From CALGYY01 sp963678485 (GTDB lineage: Bacteria > Bacteroidota > Bacteroidia > Bacteroidales > CAIWKO01), in the NCBI GenBank assembly GCA_963678485.1, contig OY782882.1:3534001-3598000 (forward strand): a stretch of 64,000 nucleotides of DNA, written 5' to 3'. Positions 53,701 through 60,504 of this stretch are shown piece by piece. A program made the translations under genes and the position numbers. Within the stretch, counting starts at the first letter, position 1. Every line of letters begins with the position of its first letter. The notes below the pieces were generated by a model. It ran no database searches and had not been told where the DNA came from. It saw only the letters and a program-made list of their open reading frames with translations.

Positions 53701-56125
53701 ATATGATAATCTTACAGGTACATTCTCTTTGGTTGCCGTGGACGGCTCAGCCATTTGGCCTCCTGTACCTGGTCAGGATTGCGTTTCCGATGTGCCAGTT
53801 TGTGCAACAACCTTTACTGTTGGTAATCCAGGATATCAGGCCGTTGGTAACAACTGCGACTTTGGAACAAACTACTGCCTGCTCTCCGGTGAAAGAGGAT
53901 CTGCATGGTACGAAATAAAAGTGACCAACGCAGGTAACCTCATGTTCACCATTGAACCAAACGATGTGGTACCTCCAATTGGAACCGCTGGTGTTGTAAC
54001 CGATGATGGTACTGACTATGACTTTGCTCTTTGGAAAAAGACAGGTGCTGGTGCAGTTAGTTGCGCTGATATTCTCGCCGGTACTGCTGTGCCATTGGCT
54101 TGTAATTATAGCTATATTGGTGTTACCGGATTATATACCGGAGGTAATAGTCCAACTGCACTTAACGCTTATACAAACCATACCTATACATCAGGAGCGT
54201 ACGACGCTGCATTTGAACCGCCAGTGGCTGTTACAGCAGGTGATTCATATTGGCTTGTAATCAGTAACTTCTCGAATAGCTTGTCTGGTTTTACCATCAA
54301 TTTCACAGGATCTACCAATACCTTCAACTTCACCGTTCCCAATCCGTTGATTTGGACTGGTGGTGCATCCAACTCAAATTGGTTCGATCCACGTAACTGG
54401 GGAAACTGTGTTTCAATTCCTGACTCCACTATTGACTGTATTATTGCTGCTTCTTCAGTATATCAGCCAAACATTAGTGCAGCCGGTGCTAATTGTCGTT
54501 CCATTACAATTAACCCAAGCGCTACATTGACAATCAGCGGAGGTTTTAGACTTGATATCCATGGAAATTATAACAATCAGGGCAATTTGAATACACTTAA
54601 TAATTCAACTGTCATGATGAAGGGTAGTGCAGTACAAACTATGGATGGTATCATGGTCGATCCTTCAGATTTTTCTAACCTAACAATCAATAAAACGGGA
54701 GGAAGTGTTATTACACAACAGCATATTGATTGTAGCAGAAACTTCAGAACATTGAACGCAACCTCCGTCATGAATATGAATAATAATGACCTGAACGTTG
54801 GCCTCAACTTCTTTAATGCTAATGGGAATGCTACTTTTATCCCGGGTACAGGTACATTGTTCTTTGATGGAGCAAATGCACAAACCTATACCAATACAGC
54901 TGGCGTGCTTACTTTAAATAATGTCACTATGATTCATACCGGAACGGGAGTAACCATCGCAAATGATATGAACCTTGGTGCTTCTGGAGTCCTGACTCTG
55001 ACTTCCGGGAAGATTATAACCAATGCATTTAGGGTGAATGTGGCTAATACTGCACCAGCTGCGGTGACCACTGGAAATACCACCAGTTTTGTTCAGGGCA
55101 ACCTGCGCAGATATCTGCAGCCCACCGGTTCGTATGACTTCCCGGTAGGTGATGCAACAAAGGGATATCAGAGAGCTAATTTCAATTTTACATCAGCATC
55201 CTCTATTACTTACCTGACTGCTCGTTTTGATCCATATGCGATTATTCCTGCAGCTCTTGGCAATACTGAATGCGGTGCAACTTACAATATGCCTGCTCTT
55301 GACAATGGTTACTGGACTGTTACTGCTAATGCAAACCCGAATAGTGGTAAGTATACATGTACACTTTACAACCTCAACTATACCAATGCTACGGGTGCTA
55401 CATTCTGCACTGTTATGTCTGATCATACCGGTGGCGGATATCAGTTACTGAATGGGGACCTCACTGCCGGTACCTGTGTTGCTTGTCCTGTTACAGCTGC
55501 AGTGCGTCAGAGTATGGATGGTTTCTCCAAATTCGGTACTGCCCTCAGCAACGGTGGACCTCTACCAATCGAGCTGCTCTCCTTCACAGGAAAAGCATTG
55601 GATGATGTAAACCTTCTGGAATGGGCAACCGCAACTGAGGTAAACAACGAATATTTTGTTCCTGAAAAATCATCTGATGGAATTAACTTCGTTGAAATGA
55701 CCCGTGTTGCTGGTGCCGGCAATAGCAACCGTACCTTGTGGTACGATCAGCTAGATGAGACCCCGTTCTCACCTGTGACCTACTACAAACTTAAACAAGT
55801 GGATTACGACGGACAATACACCTATTCCGATATCATTGCCATTGCCCGCGAAAATGGTGGCGGCGGCGCAGAAATCGTGAACGTGTATCCGAACCCGGCC
55901 TCCACTCTCATCAACATCGAATTGTTCTCTCCGGTTGATGGCTTCGCAGAAATCGAAATTGTAGATATCTTCGGCCGTACCATCATGCAGAGAAATAATG
56001 CCATCAAGAAAGGTACTGATATCGTAATTTACGACATCAGCCCGCTGGCAACAGGTGTTTATTTCACACGTATAAAATTTGTTACTTCCGGAAATTCGTC
56101 AGTGAAACGTTTCGTGAAGCAATAA
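47768..56125 (+). CDS. Giant T9SS-sorted surface protein with glycine-rich, GEVED, Ig-like and MAM-like modules
   Basis: This protein has 2785 residues. In order: a signal peptide (MKKIYLFIIALFISSFVIG); a glycine-rich domain (about 45-220, rich in GGGGGG and AGG turns); a GEVED-like domain (about 363-473; VDWNNDFDFADAGEEVYSG); three tandem modules of about 271 residues (from about 475, 747 and 1018), each an Ig-like domain (QWQSS, TYYRC) followed by a MAM-like domain (SFE-x-W, RRDD-x-GA, LDLYVNC, STADYGSTDIGLD); a fourth Ig-like domain; a fibronectin-like domain (about 1610-1720); pre-peptidase C-terminal-like domains; and a T9SS type A sorting domain (about 2705-2785, VYPNPASTLINIEL). Expected role: surface adhesin or matrix protein, by inference. 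Confidence 0.88.
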   Translation: MKKIYLFIIALFISSFVIGQTATFTSSGSWTCPAGVTTVTVNCWGAGGGGASRSSNGRAAGAGGGAFASSSVPVTPGTSYNFVVGTGGTAGVNGGATSFNTTTVVAAGGTGVATNSTTGGAGGTTAASTGTTKFAGGNGSNSDATYGGGGGGGAGTTGAGGAGGLPTGGTGAAVSGGNGGAGATAAGNGFAGNNYGGGGGGCRGSNTGGAGAGGYLTISYTCPTYSLTATSASSPINMGTSSTVTLTGAAANLPVGTYTVTYNLSAPNAATGNTATMTVSSAGTGTFTTSTLANIGATTITITNLSSGTGTPCANAIAANNTSVITVNGAYCTPAPTSVDGSGITNVTCGTINNTTGAEPTNYGDYSVLVTTVMQSTSVTVNITYSTGYTYDTKIWVDWNNDFDFADAGEEVYSGTSLAANPTTLVATFTVPAGASLGNHRMRIGGVDSGPPTYCWTSSYGTFEDYTLNVIALPACLGTPAGGTAVTSVSPICVGYSANLSITGGATPASGLSYQWQSSPNNATWTNIGGATSTTYTASPTTSTWYRMVTTCSNSGLSASSISVQVVVTAPSYATLPVNESFETWISMCGTNDVPSIYWKNTPVVGENSWRRDDQGADATWASPASYVYSPVFSDGAHSARFHSGSSTAGLQGSLDLYVNCTPAGTKSLMFDVINTSGTDVLTVLQSTDGGATFPTTLGTYGVIAAWTTQTINITSTNATTVIRFRSTADYGSTDIGLDYVRVLLPCTGTPTAGTVIATPNSVCPGSSSVLTLSGYTVAGGITFQWQSAAALAGPYSNIGGATANTYTASPATNTYYRCVVTCSASGLTANTTGVLVTVLTPTYAALPVVESFESWQSRCGVNDVPTVSWLNSPVTGENSWRRDDQGADGGWGSPSSYVYSPVSTDGVHSARFHSGSATAGLQGKLDLYVNCSPAGNKTLMFDVINTSGTDVLTVLQSTDGGATFPTTLGTYAVIAAWTTQTITVTSTSATTVLRFRATADYGSTDIGLDYVRLLLPCTGTPTAGNAVATPSVICAGGSSVLSLSGASVAGGLTYQWQSSPDNSTWTNIGGATAVTYTATPAATTYYRCKVTCSTSTLFAFSASAQVSITAGPSYATLPVSESFEGPWLSWCNTRELPTNNWANTPNTGNNSWRRDDDGAAGAWGSPTSYIYSPVSSHLSHSARFHSGSATAGLQGKLDLYVNCSPAGTKTMFFDIINTSGTDVLTVQQSTDGGATFPTTLGTYAVVGAWTTQSINITSVSATTVIRFMATADYGSTDIGLDNLLIVMPCTGTPTAGTASSNISSFCNTGTPTLTVTGYSIAGGLTFQWQSSPSNSPYVWSDIIGGTTTVFTAPSVAQTTYYRCRVSCGGNYAYTAPITVTNDAQTITGTNSPITVVCNNAATMTATASGGTVYWYSGISGGSPLASGNSYSPVVTANTTYYCAAGNGGTNYMVGKPTSPLSDGYYGSTNVGLVFDAFVPFTLVSVNVYNQTAGSTVSIQLQDNTGLAIGAPVNFTNCPAGLNTLTLNLSIPIGNDYRLVSANTTNLGRDFSGSYPYTQAGICSITDGYISGTSSSYYFFYNWVISTGCESSPRTPVDVIVSGGVSAPLCSNVSAPVDGTTGVCPVATTLAWTGSTTACQAATGYKLYVGTNATADNIVNGLNVGNVTSYNLGTITGSTLFYWKVVPTNTAGDASGCPTWTFTTAANPGAICAASLGTGVTIVGGLPYATGAGTTAGMGNDLTSTNTVTCGSTSYTTGEDMVWVFTPAASGTVTITLTSTGTYTGLTVYDGCPLSAGACGAAPGSCIAYAQTSTGDKTLIACVTAGVTYYLVLDSYSTPFNNPFSSLSISAPSGVASPANDLPCNAQTILMGDLTPGDNACTSGSGEPSAPSCWTNGVINTVWFKFQAPASGTAKIKTMVGTLLNTQIAVYSGTCGTSMTLVACNDNVAACGTSSYYNSELSLTGLVPGNWYYIVVDGYDNLTGTFSLVAVDGSAIWPPVPGQDCVSDVPVCATTFTVGNPGYQAVGNNCDFGTNYCLLSGERGSAWYEIKVTNAGNLMFTIEPNDVVPPIGTAGVVTDDGTDYDFALWKKTGAGAVSCADILAGTAVPLACNYSYIGVTGLYTGGNSPTALNAYTNHTYTSGAYDAAFEPPVAVTAGDSYWLVISNFSNSLSGFTINFTGSTNTFNFTVPNPLIWTGGASNSNWFDPRNWGNCVSIPDSTIDCIIAASSVYQPNISAAGANCRSITINPSATLTISGGFRLDIHGNYNNQGNLNTLNNSTVMMKGSAVQTMDGIMVDPSDFSNLTINKTGGSVITQQHIDCSRNFRTLNATSVMNMNNNDLNVGLNFFNANGNATFIPGTGTLFFDGANAQTYTNTAGVLTLNNVTMIHTGTGVTIANDMNLGASGVLTLTSGKIITNAFRVNVANTAPAAVTTGNTTSFVQGNLRRYLQPTGSYDFPVGDATKGYQRANFNFTSASSITYLTARFDPYAIIPAALGNTECGATYNMPALDNGYWTVTANANPNSGKYTCTLYNLNYTNATGATFCTVMSDHTGGGYQLLNGDLTAGTCVACPVTAAVRQSMDGFSKFGTALSNGGPLPIELLSFTGKALDDVNLLEWATATEVNNEYFVPEKSSDGINFVEMTRVAGAGNSNRTLWYDQLDETPFSPVTYYKLKQVDYDGQYTYSDIIAIARENGGGGAEIVNVYPNPASTLINIELFSPVDGFAEIEIVDIFGRTIMQRNNAIKKGTDIVIYDISPLATGVYFTRIKFVTSGNSSVKRFVKQ
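49192..51640 (+). repeat. Three tandem ~814-bp repeats inside the giant T9SS gene
   Basis: The start of each unit (codons for C-x-GTP-x-x-G) lies at 49,192, 50,006, 50,819 and 51,635, giving spacings of 814, 813 and 816 bp. Each unit encodes an Ig-like plus a MAM-like domain; long stretches such as LDLYVNC-(T/S)-PAG are nearly identical between copies, indicating recent duplication. Confidence 0.85.
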
Positions 56126-56145
56126 ACAAACCCCGCTAAGAAAAG

Positions 56146-56177
56146 GCCTGCATTCGTTGAGTGCAGGCTTTTTTTTT
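56146..56177 (+). terminator. Rho-independent terminator of the giant T9SS gene
   Basis: GCCTGCATT (56,146-56,154) pairs with AGTGCAGGC (56,160-56,168) around a 5-nt loop, with one wobble, followed by nine T residues. It is 20 bp beyond the stop codon. Confidence 0.9.
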
Positions 56178-56194
56178 CTTTGGAGCAAATGAGC

Positions 56195-56655
56195 AAGTGG
56201 ATGCCTGTGAGGTTAAAGGGTTTTGAGGGTTATGGGGTTATTGAATCAATTAGTTAATTAGTTTTTAAAGCGCAGCTTTATTACGAGTCCCTCTATGATG
56301 AAGTCATTCCGGATTTAATCCGGAATCCCCTGGTTTATGGTTGTGTGGTTATTGGGTTAAAAGGTTAAGGGGTTATTGGCTTATGGAGTCGATTAGTTAA
56401 AACAATACCGCAGTGAACTTTTGTATCGGGTGGTCGGTGCCTGAGCGGCTTGTCCTGAACGGACCTGAAGTGAGTTGAAGGGCGGTTCCCGAGCTTGCCG
56501 AGGGGTGATTAGGTATTTGGATAATTAGTTCAAAGCCAGAAACCCTGAGGGTTGCAGTGCCCCTCACCATTAAATAATTCCATCAGCACCCCAATCTCCA
56601 ATTCCTGCACCGCCACCCCATTATCACATTATCACATTAGCAAATTATCACATTA
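56195..56655 (+). repeat. Composite intergenic repeat, family beta
   Basis: Modules include TTATGGGGTTATTG octamers, AGTCATTCCGGATTTAATCC, CGCAGCTTTATTACGAG, TTCCCGAGCTTGCCGAGGGG, and the 130-bp module with TTCAAAGCCAG, ending in ATTATCAC octamers. The order from 56,300 to 56,655 is the same as 46,320-46,706. The last octamers overlap the 3' end of the minus-strand small secreted protein gene. Confidence 0.78.
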
Positions 56656-57055
56656 ACTTGCATCGTTCCGGATATCTCTTACACCACTCCGTTTTTGCTT
56701 TGGTCCAGTTGGCGAGGTCAACAGTAGGCTTGCCCGTGTCGATATACTGTGGATAATACTGGTTGCGCATGAACCAATATTCAATGTTTTGTGCAAAGGT
56801 GTTTTCATCAGCAGCAACATCACCTGTGCTCACATAAACAGGGAAGGGTGGGTGATCCATTGCATATTTATCCATGGCTTTTCGCCACTTTTTCCATGCT
56901 GGACTGCTTTCATCGCTGGTAGTGTATTCTGGATATTTCGGATCAAGATAATAGGCCGTTTCTGCAGTCCGCTTCACCTGATACTTCTGCGCCTGAGCCA
57001 TCACAGAATTGAGTGATGCCAGCAAAATGATGAGAAGAAGGATTGTTTTTTTCAT
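56648..57055 (-). CDS. Small secreted protein of the HPPxP/YYPQ type, paralogue
   Basis: This protein has 135 residues. The signal peptide (MKKTILLLIILLASLNSVMA) is cleaved near QAQK. The mature chain has YYLDPKYPEYTTSDES, then KAMDKYAMDHPPFPVYVSTGD, EYWFMRNQYYPQYID and WTKAKTEWCKRYPERCKLM, matching the 47,307 gene in order: a HPP-aromatic/I-P motif, a D-rich spacer, W-x(3-4)-N-x-YYPQ, and an A-x(5)-W/KKNPD/RYPER-type C-terminus. The last two codons and the stop fall in the octamer array of the adjacent beta repeat. The two paralogues flank the giant T9SS gene. Function unknown. Confidence 0.75.
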   Translation of the reverse strand: MKKTILLLIILLASLNSVMAQAQKYQVKRTAETAYYLDPKYPEYTTSDESSPAWKKWRKAMDKYAMDHPPFPVYVSTGDVAADENTFAQNIEYWFMRNQYYPQYIDTGKPTVDLANWTKAKTEWCKRYPERCKLM

Positions 57056-57083
57056 CGGTCTGTGATTGTTTTAAGGAATAAAA

Positions 57084-57091
57084 CAAATATA
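57084..57091 (-). promoter_or_regulatory. Bacteroidota -7 element (TATATTTG) for the paralogue at 56.6 kb
   Basis: The minus strand reads TATATTTG, a full match, 28 bp before the ATG at 57,055. Confidence 0.5.
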
Positions 57092-57254
57092 CGAAAATAT
57101 GTGATAGTGAACACCCGCCTGAACAATATCTGTCGGGCAGGGAGATTAGAAATGCGAGAGAAAAGCCATAGCGGAAATGAATGGCAACTTTTGTTCTTTG
57201 AAAAAAATGAAATTAGAAATCCCGGACTGGCGATGCCGTTCTTGCAAAGAAAAA

Positions 57255-58155
57255 CAAATCCGAGACTGTTCAGTAATTCTTCTGGAGTGTCCTTCGAAAA
57301 GCTCAGGAACCATCCTTCGACAAGCTCAGGAACCTTCCTTCGACAGGCTCAGGGACCGGCATTGATTGCATTAATCTCTGGTGGTTTCGACAAGCTCAAC
57401 CACCGGAAAGTCGCGCTGCTGCTGGGAACACCGCAGAGCGCTGAGCCTGTCGAAGCGCCCGCTATATAAATTAAACGATCGGTCCCCGAGCCTGTCGAGG
57501 GGCGATTATAACATTAAATAATGTTGTTATTCAGAAAAAAAAGACAATCCGAAATCCGAGAAACCCCGCCTGACAGTGTCTTTAGGGCAGGAAGATTAGA
57601 AATCGAAAGAAGTTAAAAGGCCGCGCTGTATTTCAGCATTTATCGAATTCCTTTGAAATCATTGATAAAAGATATGGGTTCAAAATTCCCCACCGCCCCT
57701 CATTATCACATTGCCACATTACCACATTATCACATTATTAAAAGGCGCATCGCGCCGACATGTTGGTAGAAAGTACAGCAGTGGTAGGATTTTCCTGGCG
57801 CCATAATGGTGCTTCATCGCAGCGAAGTCATTGCGCCAGGGAGGGTAGAAGTTCGGGAGATCGCAATTGAAATTCACGTGGACAGTTTGAAAGCCCTTAC
57901 ATTACCACATTTCAGGAGTTGTCAATTAATTGCGGTTTAAAAAAAAAGAAAAAGACAAATCCGAAATCCGAATAACCCCGCCCGACCGTGTCTTTAGGGC
58001 AGGGAGATTAAAAATGCGAAAGAAGTAAAAAAGGCAGCGCTGTATTTCAGCATTTACCGAACTTCTTTGAAATCATTGATAAAAGTGATGGGTTCAAAAT
58101 CCCCCACCGCCCCTCATTATCACATTGCCACATTATCACATTATCACATTAACCA
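57255..58155 (-). repeat. Composite intergenic repeat, family alpha (long copy)
   Basis: Read on the minus strand, the modules match 35,880-36,560 in order: AATGTGATAATGAGGGGCGG octamer arrays; AAATGCTGAAATACAGCGC; TTTCGCATTT and CTCGGATTTCGGATTTG; ACAACTCCTGAAATG; CTACCCTCCCTGGCGCAATGA; CGCGATGCGCCTTTT; a second copy of the opening modules; CTGAATAACAACA; and TTCGACAGGCTCAGCGCTCT with GGTGGTTGAGCTTGTCGAAA. The segments 57,546-57,740 and 57,957-58,153 are direct repeats of one another. No coding potential in the 1.1-kb gap. Confidence 0.8.
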
Positions 58156-58160
58156 GGTTT

Positions 58161-58751
58161 TTACTGGTTAACAAAATCCGTCTTTATATTAATATACCCC
58201 GGATATGGAATCGTTGCCGAACCTATTGAAATATATGGTTTAGCTTTCAGTGTTAAGGTTGTTGGCTTGCCTGAGGCATCAGCCATGTTCAACACCATAT
58301 TGGCCAGACTTGCCATAGATTCACTACTGAGCACTTTCTTGAGGTCGGAGGTGATACTGATGGGCATTACCGCAACGCCTCCATTACCAAGTACTTCAAC
58401 ACGTTGATTGGTTGAACCCTTGGCAATTTCAGTCTGATCAATCATCAATATCCAATCAAGCTGATTTAAGGCCGCTTTCTCTGCATTGGGATTGCGAATC
58501 TCTACATTCAACTTGAAATTTACTGGCATGCTTCCTTTCGAAAAAGCACTCGTAATCTTCATGATATCGGTGATGCTGATGTCGGAAAAGGATTCAATCT
58601 TCTGAACATTTACTCCGGCCATGTCCAGACCCGTGACATCCTTCAAACGGAAATCACATTTTGCAAGCTGCATTGCTTGCTTGATCTGCACGCAGGAAGT
58701 CACTGCGAGCAGAGCAAGACAAACAATCAATATCATTGGGTTGCGCTTCAT
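58161..58751 (-). CDS. Lipoprotein with LEA14-like (WHy) domain
   Basis: This protein has 196 residues. The signal is MKRNPMILIVCLALLAV with lipobox AVTSC. The mature chain is a beta-sandwich of the LEA14/WHy type: VNFKLNVEIRNPNAEKAALNQLDWIL, with the Asn-Pro-Asn turn typical of the family, and a C-terminal TLTLKAKPYISIGSATIPYPG. Its start codon overlaps the ftcD stop by one base, indicating one operon with the histidine-degradation genes. The link between the lipoprotein and that pathway is unclear. Confidence 0.75.
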   Translation of the reverse strand: MKRNPMILIVCLALLAVTSCVQIKQAMQLAKCDFRLKDVTGLDMAGVNVQKIESFSDISITDIMKITSAFSKGSMPVNFKLNVEIRNPNAEKAALNQLDWILMIDQTEIAKGSTNQRVEVLGNGGVAVMPISITSDLKKVLSSESMASLANMVLNMADASGKPTTLTLKAKPYISIGSATIPYPGYINIKTDFVNQ

Positions 58752-60439
58752 CAGGCACTAATTTTACTGTTCACAATCGCCAGAATTTCCTGTTCCACCA
58801 ATTCGGCTTTCTTCGCCAATTCACCTGCCTTTGCAATAATGTCGTTTGCGAAATTCTTATCGGTCAGGCCGGAAGCATTAATCTTTACATTTAGATATGC
58901 GCCCAAAACTCCGGAACGGGCCGCCAATGCTCCAACACCGGCATCAGTCACTGAATTCGGATTGCCAATTTCAGCCATCGCTCTAGCAAGTTCAAAGGTT
59001 TCGAAACATTTTACCATCGTGCGATACGGAATCTCCGTGGCGTATTGTGTCGCTGCTTGAATCGCGGCTGTTCGCGCTGCTTTCTCAGCATCGCTGCCTT
59101 TGGGAAGACCAAAAGCATCCATGATTTTGTTGAAAGCTGCGGTGTCTTCATCAACTAAAAACAACAACTCGTCTTTTAGCTTCTGACCTTTTTCAGCCCA
59201 TTGGGAGAATTCTTCCCAACGCTCGTCCCAGCCAGCTTTATGTGATGATAAATTAGCCACCATGGTTCCTAATGAAGCTGCCACCGCGCCCATATAAGCG
59301 GCTATTGAACCACCACCAGGGGCGGGCGATTCTGAAGCGGTCTCATCCGCAAAAGCCTTGCATGTCATATCAATCAGGCGTTTTGGGGCATTCTGCTCCA
59401 TCACATATTCTATCACTTTCTCTTTAGGATTGAATGATTTTAAATCATCCAAACCTAAGGATTTAACTGCAATCTTGATGAGTTCTTCCTCGGAAACACC
59501 CAGTGAACGCTGCTGTTTTGCAAGAAAATGCTTGCCTGCATCTAACAATGCTTTTTTTGGAATCAATCCAACCAATTCAGAACCGGTCACGCGTAAACCA
59601 CGATCCATGGCTTTTTTACACGATTCTTCAAAAGCTTCATGAACAGAAGTGATGCTAATATTGGTGAGATTTATCGACACCTGAGCTATACCATATTCCT
59701 CGATGAACCATCCAATGGCCTTACAAGCCTTGAGACTGCCGGGAATCATCACCTGATTACCTTGAGCGTCTTTCACGATTTTTCCTGTAATAGGATTGCC
59801 TTCACGCATGGGACGGCCTTTTTCGCGAATGTCGAAAGCGACCGCATTAGCACGACGGACAGAGGTGGTGTTGAGGTTAATGTTATAAGCTACCAGAAAA
59901 TCGCGGGCACTGACCGCGGTGGCGCCTGCACCTGCATTGAATTCGGCCGGACCAAAATCGGGCTTCCAATGAGGATCTTTAAGTTTCTTAGGCAGGCCTT
60001 CATATTCGCCAGCGCGACAGTTTGCAAGGTTTCTGCGCTCTTCGTTGAATGCTGCATTTTCGTAGCAATACACAGGAATGCCAAGTTCTTTGCCAACGCG
60101 TTCGGCTAATTTGCGTGCATATACTACTGTTTCTTCCATGGTGATATTGGAGACAGGGACAAACGGACAAACGTCGGTGGATCCCATGCGGGGATGTGCA
60201 CCTTTATGCTTGCGCATGTCGATGATTTCCGATGCTTTCTTAATCGCTTGAAACGCTGCTTCTACCGCCTCGTCCGGAGTTCCTATAAAAGTAACTACCG
60301 TACGGTTCGTGGCTTTGCCCGGGTCTACTTCAAGAAGTTTGACGCCTTCAACGGCTTCAATCTTGTCGGTGATCTGTTTGATGATCCCCATATCATTCCC
60401 TTCACTAAAATTGGGAACACACTCGATAAGTTGTTTCAT
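58751..60439 (-). CDS. ftcD: Bifunctional glutamate formimidoyltransferase / formimidoyl-THF cyclodeaminase
   Basis: This protein has 562 residues. The formimidoyltransferase domain (about 1-300) opens with LIECVPNFSEGNDMGII, followed by HKGAHPRMGSTDVCPFVPV. The cyclodeaminase domain (about 350-562) has ETASESPAPGGGSIAAYMGA, with the glycine-rich loop, and four helices. It moves the formimino group from formimino-glutamate to tetrahydrofolate and deaminates it to 5,10-methenyl-THF. Full length; no lesions seen. It lies 65 bp downstream of hutI. Confidence 0.96.
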   Translation of the reverse strand: MKQLIECVPNFSEGNDMGIIKQITDKIEAVEGVKLLEVDPGKATNRTVVTFIGTPDEAVEAAFQAIKKASEIIDMRKHKGAHPRMGSTDVCPFVPVSNITMEETVVYARKLAERVGKELGIPVYCYENAAFNEERRNLANCRAGEYEGLPKKLKDPHWKPDFGPAEFNAGAGATAVSARDFLVAYNINLNTTSVRRANAVAFDIREKGRPMREGNPITGKIVKDAQGNQVMIPGSLKACKAIGWFIEEYGIAQVSINLTNISITSVHEAFEESCKKAMDRGLRVTGSELVGLIPKKALLDAGKHFLAKQQRSLGVSEEELIKIAVKSLGLDDLKSFNPKEKVIEYVMEQNAPKRLIDMTCKAFADETASESPAPGGGSIAAYMGAVAASLGTMVANLSSHKAGWDERWEEFSQWAEKGQKLKDELLFLVDEDTAAFNKIMDAFGLPKGSDAEKAARTAAIQAATQYATEIPYRTMVKCFETFELARAMAEIGNPNSVTDAGVGALAARSGVLGAYLNVKINASGLTDKNFANDIIAKAGELAKKAELVEQEILAIVNSKISA

Positions 60440-60504
60440 TACTTATTTGGATTTATTGGATTATATGGATTGCGAAATTAGGCAGCTTCGGCGGATTCAC
60501 AAAA

